Assembly (NCBI GenBank): GCA_002403375.1
Contig: DHHQ01000007.1
Coordinates: 6,964 to 70,963, forward strand
Direction: 5' to 3'
Length of the DNA stretch: 64,000 nucleotides
Origin: Thiobacillus denitrificans
Lineage (GTDB): Bacteria; Pseudomonadota; Gammaproteobacteria; Burkholderiales; Thiobacillaceae
Shown here: piece by piece, positions 1-8,273 of the stretch
How the letters are laid out: each line of letters opens with the position of its first letter
Position numbering within the stretch: position 1 is the stretch's first letter
Program-made: the position numbers and the translations under genes
The notes under the pieces: model-generated
Database searches by the model: none
Told to the model about the DNA's origin: nothing
Seen by the model: only the letters and a program-made list of their open reading frames with translations

Positions 1-548
1 AGCACCGCCAGCATCTGCTCGGCGTAGTCCTGCCAGTCGGTGGCGAGATGGATGTAGCCGCCGGGCGCCAGCCGGCTTGCCAGCAACGAAACCAGCGGCG
101 GCTGGACCAGGCGGCGCTTGTGGTGGCGCTTCTTGTGCCAGGGGTCGGGAAAGAAGATATGGACGCCGGAAAGGCTTGCCGGCGCGAGCATGTGGGTCAG
201 CACATCGACCGCATCGTGCTGGATCACGCGCACGTTGGCGAGGCCCCGCTCGCCGATCTGCTTCAGCAGCGCGCCGACGCCCGGCGTATGCACCTCGACG
301 CCGAGGTAGTCGTTTTCCGGATGCGCGGCAGCGATCTCGGCGAGGCCCTCGCCCATGCCGAAGCCGATTTCCAGAATGCGCGGCGCCGCACGCCCGAAAA
401 CGGCGTCCAGATCGAGCCCGCTTGCCTGGTAGGGCAGCATGAACTGCGGACCGATTTCGGCCAGCGCGCGCGCCTGGCCCGAGCCGACGCGCCCTGCGCG
501 CAGCACGTAGGAACGGATGCGCGGATGCGCGCTGGTGTCGTCCGTCAT
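1..548 (-). CDS. trmB: tRNA (guanine-N7-)-methyltransferase TrmB, 3' end cut by window edge
   Basis: Reading leftward from the ATG at 548, the protein shows the class I methyltransferase SAM-binding segment ILEIGFGMGEG near residue 62 and the TrmB signature FFPDPWHKKRHHKRR, followed by LATDWQDYAEQ. This enzyme makes m7G46 in the variable loop of tRNAs, in the cytoplasm. The last codons lie beyond position 1, so the C-terminus is missing from the window. The start lies 3 nt from the thiG stop codon at 551, which suggests that thiS, thiG and trmB form one leftward unit. The opposite-strand open frame over the same bases has no family character and was dropped. Confidence 0.93.
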   Translation of the reverse strand, partial: MTDDTSAHPRIRSYVLRAGRVGSGQARALAEIGPQFMLPYQASGLDLDAVFGRAAPRILEIGFGMGEGLAEIAAAHPENDYLGVEVHTPGVGALLKQIGERGLANVRVIQHDAVDVLTHMLAPASLSGVHIFFPDPWHKKRHHKRRLVQPPLVSLLASRLAPGGYIHLATDWQDYAEQMLAV

Positions 549-550
549 GC

Positions 551-1354
551 TCACTTGCCGCCAGCGCCCTTGTTTTCAGTAATGAGGCCGGTCGTCGGCG
601 AGCTCGGGCTGGCCTGGTAGACCTTCTTCGGCATGCGGCCGGCGAGGAAGGCTTCGCGCCCGGCCTCGACCGCCTTTCGCATCGCGGAAGCCATCAGCAC
701 CGGATTGCCCGCGCCGGCGATCGCGGTGTTCATCAGCACGGCGTCGCAGCCGAGCTCCATCGCGATGGTGGCGTCGCTCGCGGTGCCGACGCCGGCGTCG
801 ACGATCACCGGAACCGACAGGCGGTCGATGATGATCTGCAGGTTCCACGGATTGAGGATGCCCATGCCGGAGCCGATCAGGCTCGCCAGCGGCATCACGG
901 CGACGCAGCCGATGTCCTCGAGCTGCTTCGCGGCGATGGGGTCGTCCGACGTGTAGACCATCACCTGGAAGCCGTCCTTCACCAGCACCTCGGCGGCCCT
1001 GATCGTCTCGGCCACGTTGGGATAGAGCGATTCGGCGTCGCCGAGCACCTCGAGCTTGACCAGCGAATGGCCGTCGAGCAGCTCGCGCGCCAGGCGCAGC
1101 GTGCGGATCGCGTCGTCGGCGGTGTAGCAGCCGGCGGTGTTGGGCAGGTAGGTGTACTTCGAAGGCGGCAGCGCGTCGAGCAGGCTCGGCTGGCTGGCGT
1201 CCTGGCCGATGTTGGTGCGGCGGATCGCGACGGTGACGATTTCGGCACCCGAGGCCTCGACCGCGAGGCGGGTCTGTTCGAAATCCTTGTATTTGCCGGT
1301 GCCGACCAGCAGGCGGGAGGCATAGGACTTTCCGGCGATGACGAGTGGTTCCAT
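551..1354 (-). CDS. thiG: thiazole synthase ThiG
   Basis: This 267-aa protein begins MEPLVIAGKSYASRLLVGTG and has ThiG's TIM-barrel features: a Lys in the VKLEVLGD strand (Schiff-base lysine), PVIVDAGVGTASDA and GCDAVLMNTAIAGA. ThiG forms the thiazole phosphate of thiamine from 1-deoxyxylulose 5-phosphate, dehydroglycine (or iminoglycine) and the ThiS thiocarboxylate. The open frame reaches upstream to 1603, but the extra 83 residues have no homologue character and overlap thiS in another frame, so the ATG at 1354 is used. The gap to thiS is about 50 nt. The purine-rich stretch before the ATG is weak as a ribosome site. Confidence 0.95.
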   Translation of the reverse strand: MEPLVIAGKSYASRLLVGTGKYKDFEQTRLAVEASGAEIVTVAIRRTNIGQDASQPSLLDALPPSKYTYLPNTAGCYTADDAIRTLRLARELLDGHSLVKLEVLGDAESLYPNVAETIRAAEVLVKDGFQVMVYTSDDPIAAKQLEDIGCVAVMPLASLIGSGMGILNPWNLQIIIDRLSVPVIVDAGVGTASDATIAMELGCDAVLMNTAIAGAGNPVLMASAMRKAVEAGREAFLAGRMPKKVYQASPSSPTTGLITENKGAGGK

Positions 1355-1403
1355 GTTCAGGGGCTGGGATTCAGGGGCTATAGGGGCCAAGGGAAAAGCC
1401 GGG

Positions 1404-1607
1404 TCAGCCGCCGCCGACCGCGACGACGATTTCCAGGCGGTCGCCGCTGGCGAGCGGCGTGTCGGCATGCTGGCTGCGCGGGACGATCTCGCCGTTCTTC
1501 TCGACGGCGATGCGTTTCCCGGCCAGGTCGAGCGCCTCGACGAGTTGCGCCAGGGTGAGCGGAGCGGGGAAGCTGCGGGCTTCGCCGTTGATGACCAGTT
1601 CAATCAC
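1404..1607 (-). CDS. thiS: sulfur carrier protein ThiS
   Basis: This 67-aa ubiquitin-like protein begins VIELVINGEARSF and ends VAVGGG, giving the C-terminal Gly-Gly that ThiF adenylates and that carries the thiocarboxylate sulfur to ThiG. A GTG at 1607 with the upstream purine run GGAAAGAAG is the likely start. The longer reading to 1661 adds residues not seen in ThiS. It ends in three glycines rather than the usual two. It stands directly before thiG. No thiamine pyrophosphate riboswitch was recognised in the 5' region. The upstream minus-strand sequence holds TAGAAT, a plausible -10 box. Confidence 0.92.
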   Translation of the reverse strand: MIELVINGEARSFPAPLTLAQLVEALDLAGKRIAVEKNGEIVPRSQHADTPLASGDRLEIVVAVGGG

Positions 1608-1650
1608 AACTTCTTTCCGGGCGAGAGTTTGAGTATGATGCCGGATTCTA

Positions 1651-1670
1651 CCCTGAAGCACCCTTCAGGG
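1651..1670. other. perfect 8-bp hairpin just upstream of tRNA-Gly
   Basis: CCCTGAAG and CTTCAGGG form a perfect inverted repeat with a 4-base CACC loop. It lies between the divergent thiS start and the tRNA, ending 10 bases before the tRNA 5' end. There is no T-run on either strand, so it is not a typical terminator. It would sit in the thiS leader or in the tRNA precursor leader. Confidence 0.4.
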
Positions 1671-1680
1671 CATGGGCCAC

Positions 1681-1754
1681 GCGGGCGTCGTATAGTGGCA
1701 TTACCTGAGCTTCCCAAGCTCATGAGGAGGGTTCGATTCCCTTCGCCCGCTCCA
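1681..1754 (+). tRNA. tRNA-Gly (anticodon CCC)
   Basis: A full cloverleaf can be drawn. The acceptor stem is GCGGGCG (1681-1687) with CGCCCGC (1744-1750). The anticodon stem is TGAGC (1706-1710) with GCTCA (1718-1722), enclosing loop TTCCCAA, anticodon CCC at 1713-1715. The T-loop contains GTTCGATTC. The 3' CCA is encoded (1752-1754). It decodes GGG glycine codons. Confidence 0.97.
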
Positions 1755-1878
1755 TTCGCCGCGCGCCTCCGGCCGGCACCGGTCCCTTCCCCGCCTCAAG
1801 TTCTTCCGCCGCCCCGCCGCTAAAGGGGGCAAGTGGTTGCACGCGCCGACGACGCAACGCGACCCTCATGGAGCGGAG

Positions 1879-4044
1879 ATGTCTGACAATTCAGTCGTAG
1901 TGAACATCAATCAATTCGACCGTTCGCGCCGTTCGCCGGTCGCCGCCGAGACGCTGTCGATGCTGCACGCGAGCCGCGACCTGCTGATCGAGGGCACCAG
2001 CCGCGTGCTGACCCGGCATGCGGAGGCGATGGAAGCCGCGCTCCTCGCGATGGCCGAGCGCTCGCCGCTGGTGGAGACCCGCAACGCCTGTTTCGCCGCC
2101 CAGGCCCTGCTCGGCAAGCAGGCGAACGAACTCCTGAGCGCGTGCAAGGACGCGTACTGCACCGCCTTCAACAATTTCGTTCAGGGACGCGACCGCAACG
2201 CCGAGATCGACCTCTCCAAGCTTTCGCTGGTCGACGAGCAGGATTTCGAGATCACGCTTGCGGTCGACAAGGCCACGTCGCGCCTGCGCTTCAACTGCGC
2301 CGAGGAACTGGTCGCCCTCGATGCGCGCGCCGGCCATCTGCTCGGACGCTCCGACCTCTCGGAGAACGAGAACCCGCTCGGGCCGCGCGCGCTGTGCGAC
2401 GCCCTGCTCGACGGCATCACCCGCATGCAGCTCGAGCCGGCGGCACGCGCCGTGTTGCTGAACCAGTTCGACCTGGTACTGACCACCGAGCTCGCCGAGA
2501 TCTACCAGTCGATCAACCATTACCTGATCGACCACAAGGTCATGCCCGAACTCAAGGCCGGCTCGAGGAAGCGCGCGCCGGCGCCGGGAGCGGCCCGCGG
2601 CGCCCCGGCCGCGCCACAGGCCCCGGCGGACAGCGACATGCTGCGCCTGTTCGAACAGATGGCGCGCGGCAGCGGCAGCGGCCATGCCGGGGTCGGCGGC
2701 AGCGGCCACGCCGGCCCCGGCCTGCTCGATTCGCTCAGCCAGCTGCAGGGGGGCGGACTGACGCTGCCCGACGGCGGCCGTTTCGAGCTTCCCGCGCTGG
2801 AGGGTGCCACCCTCCACAACGTGCTGCGCACGCTCCAGCAAAGCCCGGTGATGCAGGCGGCGAGCCCGCTCGACGCCGTGCTGGTCGACGCGGTCGCGAT
2901 GCTGTTCGACGTGGTGTTCGACGAGCCCGGCATCCCCGACCGCCTCAAGGCGCAGATCGGCCGCCTGCAGATCCCTGTGCTGAAGGCCGCCATGCTGGAC
3001 CGCGCCTTCTTCTCGCAGGCGGACCATCCGGTGCGGCGCATGCTCGACGCCGTCGCCACGCTCGCGGTCTATCTCGCCGACACCCCGGCGGGCAACGCTC
3101 GGCTGGAGGCGATCTCGCAGGTGATCAGCGGGGTGCTGGAGAATTTCGAGCAGGACATCGGCGTGTTCGACGCCGCGGCGACCGAACTGCAGGCGATGGG
3201 CGCCGCCCTGGAGAACTCGCTGGACGAGGCGGCCGATCTCGGCCTGCAGGAGGAAATCGCGCGCATCAGGCGCGCCGAACGCATCGAGCTCGCCCCGGTC
3301 ATCGTCGGCGACATCGTCAAGCGGACGCTCAAGGACCAGCCGGTCGCCGAGGCGGTGCGCGACTTCCTGCTGCGCCACTGGGCTCAGCTGCTGACGACCG
3401 ACTACATCGACGAAGGCGAGCAGAGCGCGCACTTCAACAGCCACGTCGAAACCATGCGCGAGCTGGTGTGGAGCGTGCAGCCGAAGGCAGACATGGACGC
3501 CCGGCTGATGCTGGTGCGGATCCTGCCGGGGCTGCTGAAGCGCCTGCGCGAGGGGGTGGCGGAGATCGGCGTGCCGCCCCCCGCGGCGGAGCGCTTCTTC
3601 GCCAGCCTGGTGATCCTGCACGCCAATTCGGTGCGCCCCAACGCCCAGCCGGTGCCGCTCCCCGACCTCACGCCCGAGGAAATCGAGGAAATGACCACCC
3701 CCGCGCAGGCGGCCGTTGCCGAAGCCGCGCAGGGCGAGCCCGCGCTCCCGGAAATCGACGACGACTTCACCGTGCAGGCCCGCGCCCTCAACAAGGGCGA
3801 CTGGGTAGAATTCCATTACGAGGACGGCACCTTCCGCTGGGCGCGGCTGGGCTGGGTGAGCGGCATGAAGAACACCTACCTGTTCTCCGACCGCGACGGC
3901 ATGAGCAGCTTCTCGATCGGCCTGCACCGCCTGGCCGACAAGCTGCGCCGCGGCGAGGCCGTGCTGGTCGAGCGCAAGTCGATCACCGAGTCGGCGTTCG
4001 GCAAGCTGATGAAGCTGTTCCGCCAGAAGCTCGGCCACGCCTGA
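1879..4044 (+). CDS. DUF1631 family protein
   Basis: This 721-aa soluble, acidic, helix-rich protein matches the DUF1631 family in layout. The N-terminal half contains SVVVNINQFDRSRRSP and QALLGKQANELL. A glycine/proline-rich linker lies near residues 230-290. A long helical region with PVRRMLDAVATLA and LVRILPGLLKRLREG follows. The C-terminal beta-rich part reads GDWVEFHYEDGTFRWARLGWVSG and may be PilZ-like. The ATG at 1879 follows GGAGCGGAG; a TTG at 1837 is in frame but has no ribosome site. Members are sometimes annotated as thymidine phosphorylase, which nothing here supports. Function is unknown; a link to cyclic-di-GMP through the C-terminal part is only a possibility. Confidence 0.8.
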   Translation: MSDNSVVVNINQFDRSRRSPVAAETLSMLHASRDLLIEGTSRVLTRHAEAMEAALLAMAERSPLVETRNACFAAQALLGKQANELLSACKDAYCTAFNNFVQGRDRNAEIDLSKLSLVDEQDFEITLAVDKATSRLRFNCAEELVALDARAGHLLGRSDLSENENPLGPRALCDALLDGITRMQLEPAARAVLLNQFDLVLTTELAEIYQSINHYLIDHKVMPELKAGSRKRAPAPGAARGAPAAPQAPADSDMLRLFEQMARGSGSGHAGVGGSGHAGPGLLDSLSQLQGGGLTLPDGGRFELPALEGATLHNVLRTLQQSPVMQAASPLDAVLVDAVAMLFDVVFDEPGIPDRLKAQIGRLQIPVLKAAMLDRAFFSQADHPVRRMLDAVATLAVYLADTPAGNARLEAISQVISGVLENFEQDIGVFDAAATELQAMGAALENSLDEAADLGLQEEIARIRRAERIELAPVIVGDIVKRTLKDQPVAEAVRDFLLRHWAQLLTTDYIDEGEQSAHFNSHVETMRELVWSVQPKADMDARLMLVRILPGLLKRLREGVAEIGVPPPAAERFFASLVILHANSVRPNAQPVPLPDLTPEEIEEMTTPAQAAVAEAAQGEPALPEIDDDFTVQARALNKGDWVEFHYEDGTFRWARLGWVSGMKNTYLFSDRDGMSSFSIGLHRLADKLRRGEAVLVERKSITESAFGKLMKLFRQKLGHA

Positions 4045-4049
4045 GCCCC

Positions 4050-4114
4050 CCGAAGCGGCACGCTTCGGCGACGTGCCGTTGATTCGCCCCGCCGCCCCGG
4101 CTACCCTGCCGGGG
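4050..4114 (+). other. two hairpins between the DUF1631 gene and mutY, the second covering the mutY start
   Basis: CCGAAGCG/CGCTTCGG (4050-4057, 4061-4068) is a perfect 8-bp stem with a 3-base loop. CCCCGGC/GCCGGGG (4095-4101, 4108-4114) is a perfect 7-bp stem whose last G is the first base of the mutY GTG codon. Neither is followed by a T-run. The second would cover the region just 5' of the mutY start. Confidence 0.35.
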
Positions 4115-5148
4115 TGAAATCCTTCGCTTCCCGCATCGTCGACTGGCAGCAGCGGCACGGCCGCCACGCCCTGCCCTGGCAGTCCTCCCGCGACCCGTAT
4201 CGCATCTGGCTGTCGGAGATCATGCTGCAGCAGACCCAAGTCGCCACCGTCATCCCCTATTTCGAGCGCTTCGTCGCGCGCTTTCCCGACCTGCCCGCCC
4301 TGGCGGCGGCGCACGAGGACGAGGTGCTCGCGCTGTGGAGCGGGCTCGGCTACTACAGCCGCGCACGCAACCTGCACGCCGCCGCCCGGGCGGTGCTGGC
4401 GCGGCACGGCGGCGCGTTTCCGGCCGACGCCGACGCCATCGCCCGCCTGCCGGGCATCGGCCGCTCGACCGCCGCCGCCATCGCCGCGCTGGCGTTCGGC
4501 CGGCGCGGCGCCATCCTCGACGGCAACGTCAGGCGCGTGCTCGCACGCCACGGCGGCGTCGAGGGCTGGCCTGGAGACCGCAAGGTCGAAGCCGCGCTGT
4601 GGCAGCTCGCCGAGGCGCGCCTGCCGGACCTCGCCATCGAGGCCTACACCCAGGGCATGATGGATCTCGGCGCGCTCGTCTGCACCCGCGGCAGGCCGCG
4701 CTGCGGCGCCTGCCCGGTCGGTGCGGACTGCGTCGCCCACATCCAGGACCGCACCGCCGAGCTGCCGGCCCCGCGCCCGAAGAAGGCCCTGCCCGAGCGC
4801 GCGGTGCAGATGCTTCTGCTGCTCGACCGCGGCGAGCTGATGCTGGAAAAACGCCCGTCCCGCGGCATCTGGGGCGGGCTGTGGAGCCTGCCCGAAGCGC
4901 CCGCCGGCGACGATCCTGCGGCGCTGTGCCTGCAACGCTTCGGCCTCATCGCGCAATCGCAGCAACCGCTGCCCCCGCTCAGCCACGGTTTCACCCACTT
5001 CAGGCTGCACATCCGGCCGGTCAGGGTCGAGCTCGCCGCGCGGCCGGCCGAAGCAGCGGACCGGCTGTGGCTCGCGCCGGCCGCCGCGCTCGACGCGGCG
5101 CTGCCCGCCCCGGTGCGCAAGCTGCTGGCAGCGTTCGAAGCCGCCTGA
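4114..5148 (+). CDS. mutY: A/G-specific adenine glycosylase MutY
   Basis: This 344-aa protein removes adenine mispaired with 8-oxoguanine in base-excision repair. Visible features in order are LPWQ.SRDPYRIWLSEIMLQQTQV (catalytic Glu), the helix-hairpin-helix LPGIGRSTAAAIAALAFG followed by the active-site Asp in ILDGNVRRVLAR, four cysteines in CTRGRPRCGACPVGADC for the [4Fe-4S] cluster, and a C-terminal NUDIX-like domain (RGIWGGLWSLPEAP, SHGFTHFRLHI) that recognises 8-oxoG. Length is normal for the family. The start is a GTG about 70 nt after the DUF1631 gene, placed inside a small hairpin. Confidence 0.95.
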   Translation: MKSFASRIVDWQQRHGRHALPWQSSRDPYRIWLSEIMLQQTQVATVIPYFERFVARFPDLPALAAAHEDEVLALWSGLGYYSRARNLHAAARAVLARHGGAFPADADAIARLPGIGRSTAAAIAALAFGRRGAILDGNVRRVLARHGGVEGWPGDRKVEAALWQLAEARLPDLAIEAYTQGMMDLGALVCTRGRPRCGACPVGADCVAHIQDRTAELPAPRPKKALPERAVQMLLLLDRGELMLEKRPSRGIWGGLWSLPEAPAGDDPAALCLQRFGLIAQSQQPLPPLSHGFTHFRLHIRPVRVELAARPAEAADRLWLAPAAALDAALPAPVRKLLAAFEAA

Positions 5149-5232
5149 CGCCGCCCCGGACGATTCGGCCCTGGCCGACCGCCGATCGGGTGCTATGTTT
5201 AGAGTCGAGTCAACGCGATACAGGAGCTTGCC

Positions 5233-5556
5233 ATGAGCACGTCCCCCGACATGGCGGGTACCGCCATCTTCGATCCCGACGGATTCCTGATCGATCCGGA
5301 CATGTGGAGCGAAAGCCTCGCCGACCGCATCGCCCAGACTGACGGGCTGGGCCAGCTGAGCGAACTGCAGCTCGGGCTGCTGCACACGCTGCGCCACGAG
5401 TTCGCGAAGCACGGCACCGTGACCGCGCTGAGCCATGTCTGCCATCTCAGCGGGCAGAGCCCCGACTGCATGCAGCACCTGTTCCCCAGCCCACGCGAGG
5501 CCTGGCGCGTCGCCGGCCTGCCCAACCCCGGCGAGGAGGCCAAGGCCTACCTGTAG
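5233..5556 (+). CDS. DsrC/TusE-family protein lacking the C-terminal cysteine (RspA-like)
   Basis: This 107-aa protein follows the DsrC/TusE fold pattern: an N-terminal FDPDGFLIDPDMWSESLADRIA, then LSELQLGLLHTLRHEFAKHG, and a C-terminal arm beginning AWRVAGLPNPGEE. TusE ends with a conserved penultimate Cys and DsrC has a second Cys about ten residues earlier. Here the tail reads PGEEAKAYL with no Cys, so it cannot act as a persulfide carrier through that arm. Two cysteines remain internally (HVCHLSGQSPDCMQ). Cys-less relatives have been named RspA and suggested to be regulatory. A CAGGAG ribosome site precedes the ATG. No dsr or tus genes are adjacent. Confidence 0.8.
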   Translation: MSTSPDMAGTAIFDPDGFLIDPDMWSESLADRIAQTDGLGQLSELQLGLLHTLRHEFAKHGTVTALSHVCHLSGQSPDCMQHLFPSPREAWRVAGLPNPGEEAKAYL

Positions 5557-5583
5557 CCCCCCGGGCGGTGCGACAATGGCGGC

Positions 5584-6249
5584 ATGACGACCGCCCAGCC
5601 CGACATCCCGAACGTCTGCCTGCTGCACGAGCCGATCGTCGGCGCCTTCGGCCTGCCGGCGGACACGCCGTTCGTCAGCATCAAGGGCGACCCCAGCCTG
5701 CGCGAAACCGTGCCGCTGCGGCCGCGCCAGCAGTCGCGGCTCGACCAGATCGCCGGCGCGGTGCTCGCCGCCTGCGCCACCCTGCTGCGCGACACCGGCG
5801 TGTATGCCATCTACATCGGCTTCAACAGCTCGGAAGTGCGCACCGAATCGATCTTCAACCCCTTCGCCTACGAGGTGCACGACGCCGAGGACCTGGTGAA
5901 GCCGGGCTACACCGCGCGGCACTTCGTGGCGGTCCCGTACGAGGAGAAGGTGCGCACCATCGCCTGGGTGCGCGCGATGATCCAGACCGGGCCGCTGCGC
6001 GACTACCTGCCCGCCCACTGGCTCAAGCTGATGGACGAGGAGCGCACCGCCTGGCAGCCGCTCGCCGCTGACCGCATCGACGAGATCGTCAGGAGCTTCA
6101 ACGTGCTGCGCGGCATCGAGGGCTACTACCTGCGCAACGCCGCGATCTCGCTGTCGGAAGGCATCGTCCGCGCCTCCTACAACTGCGACGGCACCTACAT
6201 CGTGCGGGCCGACTACTTCCCCGAGTTCGTGCGCATCAACACGCCCTGA
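5584..6249 (+). CDS. uncharacterised cytoplasmic protein
   Basis: This 221-aa protein has no signal peptide or membrane segment. I do not recognise its family. Features that can be seen are an N-terminal PNVCLLHEPIVGAFGLPADTP, a central region rich in aromatic residues (YAIYIGFNSSEVRTESIFNPF), and a C-terminal YYLRNAAISLSEGIVRASYNCDGTYIV. It begins 27 nt after the DsrC-like gene in the same direction and may be cotranscribed with it. Composition and codon use match the neighbours, so this is a real gene despite the unknown function. Confidence 0.7.
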   Translation: MTTAQPDIPNVCLLHEPIVGAFGLPADTPFVSIKGDPSLRETVPLRPRQQSRLDQIAGAVLAACATLLRDTGVYAIYIGFNSSEVRTESIFNPFAYEVHDAEDLVKPGYTARHFVAVPYEEKVRTIAWVRAMIQTGPLRDYLPAHWLKLMDEERTAWQPLAADRIDEIVRSFNVLRGIEGYYLRNAAISLSEGIVRASYNCDGTYIVRADYFPEFVRINTP

Positions 6250-6255
6250 GCGCGA

Positions 6256-7002
6256 TCAGTCCAGCGGCGAGTCGATGTAGGCCCGGCCGCCCGGGCAGCC
6301 GGAGTTGTAATGGCGGTGCCCCGCCCGCGTGTAGGCCATCGGCTCCCCGGGCCGGCCGGTCGCCGGATCGCGCTCGAAATGCACCCGCACCTCGCGCAGC
6401 ATCGGGCGGCGCTTGGCCGGATCGGGCGTGCGCGGCGTCTGGCAGTCGAAGGTCACAGCGTCGAGAAGTGCCGGATCGTTGCGGGCGAGCGCTGCGCGCA
6501 ACCGCGTCAGGTCGACCTCGCGCCCCGTGTGGCGGGCGATTTCGCCGCCGATCGCGCGGTTGACCCGCTCGGTCAGCGCCGCCGAGGCGGCGAAATAATC
6601 AGCCGCGGCGAGCCCCGAACAGCTGCCGTGCTTCGCCCACTGGTAGCGGTCGAGGCAGTCGGCCGCGCCCGGCATCACGCGCGCGAGGCGCGTCCGGGTG
6701 TCGGCCGGCAGGTCGAGCTTCGGCAGGCGACAGAAACCGCCCGGGGGCTCCCCGTTGCAGAACGATGGATGGCGGCGGTCGGTGCGGTTCGGCCACAGGC
6801 CGTGCAAAGTGAGCGGCAGCGACGCGAAAGCCGGCCCGGACAGCGCCCGGCACTGCGCATAGTTTCGCTTGCGTCGCGGCTCGTCCTCGCAGAACGCCGG
6901 CGCAACGCTCAGCGCCAGCAGGTAGTAGTCGAACCGCGGCGGCTCGGCGCAACTGGCGAGCGGCGCCAGCAGCAGCGCGAAAAGCATCCCTTTCCATCGC
7001 AT
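6256..7002 (-). CDS. ribonuclease T2 family lipoprotein
   Basis: This 248-aa protein starts MRWKGMLFALLLAPLASC, a lipoprotein signal with LASC lipobox, so it is probably anchored in the envelope. The two catalytic T2 segments are present: LTLHGLWPN and YQWAKHGSCSG (general-acid/base His and the Lys-His pair). RNase T2 enzymes cleave single-stranded RNA through a 2',3'-cyclic phosphate intermediate and typically scavenge RNA in the periplasm. The second segment has Gln-Trp-Ala where many members have Glu-Trp-x. The ATG at 7002 with AAGGGGA upstream is preferred over the longer frame. The gene is convergent with 5584-6249, with 6 nt between stops. Confidence 0.9.
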   Translation of the reverse strand: MRWKGMLFALLLAPLASCAEPPRFDYYLLALSVAPAFCEDEPRRKRNYAQCRALSGPAFASLPLTLHGLWPNRTDRRHPSFCNGEPPGGFCRLPKLDLPADTRTRLARVMPGAADCLDRYQWAKHGSCSGLAAADYFAASAALTERVNRAIGGEIARHTGREVDLTRLRAALARNDPALLDAVTFDCQTPRTPDPAKRRPMLREVRVHFERDPATGRPGEPMAYTRAGHRHYNSGCPGGRAYIDSPLD

Positions 7003-7106
7003 TTCATCAGTCCCCTTCGGGCCGCATGGTGCCACAGGCGGGGGCCTCGCAGCGCCCGGAATCCGGTAAGATAGCCCTTTTCCATTCGTTGAAGAGACAC
7101 TCCACC

Positions 7107-8030
7107 ATGTCCATGGCCGACCGCGACGGCGTCATCTGGTACGACGGCAAACTCGTTCCCTGGCGCGAAGCCACCACCCACGTCCTCACCCACACCCTGC
7201 ACTACGGCATGGGCGTCTTCGAAGGGGTGCGCGCCTACAAGGCCGAGCAGGGGACCGCGATCTTCCGCCTCGAGGAACATACCAAGCGCCTGTTCAACTC
7301 GGCCCACATCCTCGGCATGAAGCTGCCGTTCGACAAGGCGACGATCTCCGAAGCGCAGCGCACGGTCGTGCGCGAGAACAATCTCGAATCCGGCTACCTG
7401 CGCCCGATGGCCTTCTTCGGCTCGGAAGCGATGGGCATCTCGGCGAAGAACCTGTCGGTGCACGTCATCGTCGCCGCCTGGCCGTGGGGTACGTATCTGG
7501 GCAAGGAGGCCCTGGAGAACGGCATCCGCGTCAAAACCAGCTCGTTCACGCGCCACCATTCCAACGTCACCATGTGCAAGGCCAAGGCCAACGGCAACTA
7601 CATGAACTCCATCCTCGCGCACAAGGAAGCCGAGATGGACGGTTACGACGAGGCGCTGCTGCTCGACGTCGACGGCTTCGTTTCCGAAGGCTCGGGCGAG
7701 AACATCTTCATCGTCCGCGACGGCAAGCTCTACACGCCGGATCCCAGTTCTGCCCTGGTCGGCCTCACCCGCGACACCATCATCCAGCTGGCCGGCGAGA
7801 TCGGCCTCGAGGTCATCGAAAAGCGCATCACCCGCGACGAGGTGTACATCGCCGACGAGGCCTTCTTCACCGGCACCGCCGCCGAGGTCACGCCGATCCG
7901 CGAGCTCGACAACCGCACCATCGGCAACGGCACGCGCGGCCCCGTCACCGCCCGGCTGCAGGCGATGTATTTCGACTGCGTGCACGGCCGCGCCGCCGCC
8001 CACACCGACTGGCTCACGCCGGTCAAGTAA
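7107..8030 (+). CDS. ilvE: branched-chain amino acid aminotransferase IlvE
   Basis: This 307-aa fold-type IV PLP enzyme transfers amino groups between 2-oxoglutarate/glutamate and the keto acids of valine, leucine and isoleucine. Conserved parts visible are GVIWYDGKLVPWREA, HTLHYGMGVFEGVRAY, the PLP region CKAKANGNYMNSILAHKEA (Schiff-base Lys), DVDGFVSEGSGENIFIV, VGLTRDTIIQLA and EAFFTGTAAEVTPI. The ATG at 7107 follows a purine-rich stretch; an in-frame reading from 7026 adds unrelated residues. TAAGAT near 7070 could be its -10 box. The zf-CHCC gene follows within 11 nt, so both are probably one transcript. Confidence 0.95.
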   Translation: MSMADRDGVIWYDGKLVPWREATTHVLTHTLHYGMGVFEGVRAYKAEQGTAIFRLEEHTKRLFNSAHILGMKLPFDKATISEAQRTVVRENNLESGYLRPMAFFGSEAMGISAKNLSVHVIVAAWPWGTYLGKEALENGIRVKTSSFTRHHSNVTMCKAKANGNYMNSILAHKEAEMDGYDEALLLDVDGFVSEGSGENIFIVRDGKLYTPDPSSALVGLTRDTIIQLAGEIGLEVIEKRITRDEVYIADEAFFTGTAAEVTPIRELDNRTIGNGTRGPVTARLQAMYFDCVHGRAAAHTDWLTPVK

Positions 8031-8041
8031 GAGGCAACGGC

Positions 8042-8263
8042 ATGAGCGAGCGGCACAACAATACCCTGAAGGGCATAAATACCCAGCGCGTCGTCGAGGT
8101 CAGCGAGAGCGACCTCCCGCTGCACTGCCCGATGCCGCAGCACGCGGACTGGAACGCCCATCCGCGCGTCTATCTGCCGATCGAGGCGCGCGGCGAGGGG
8201 CTCTGCCCCTATTGCGGCACGCTCTACCGCCTGAAGGGCAAGCCGAGCGGCGCGCACCACTGA
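8042..8263 (+). CDS. zf-CHCC zinc-finger protein
   Basis: This 73-aa protein holds a Cys/His zinc site (LHCPMP, HADWNAHPRVYLPIEA, GLCPYCGTLYRL) typical of the zf-CHCC family, bacterial relatives of the mitochondrial complex I subunit NDUFS6. In many Betaproteobacteria the gene stands next to ilvE, as here, with 11 nt between them. Its bacterial role is not established; zinc binding is inferred from the spacing of ligands. Confidence 0.88.
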   Translation: MSERHNNTLKGINTQRVVEVSESDLPLHCPMPQHADWNAHPRVYLPIEARGEGLCPYCGTLYRLKGKPSGAHH

Positions 8264-8273
8264 TCCAGACCCG

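Noticed and set aside
1608..1680. Thiamine pyrophosphate riboswitch before thiS
   Set aside because: The conserved CTGAGA and ACC-TGAT-type blocks are absent and the leader is too short.
1891..6018. A 1375-aa open frame on the minus strand across DUF1631, mutY and the DsrC-like gene
   Set aside because: It is the antisense shadow of three well-supported plus-strand genes; its translation is low-complexity Arg/Ala/Gly/His-rich with no motif. Such frames are common in GC-rich DNA.
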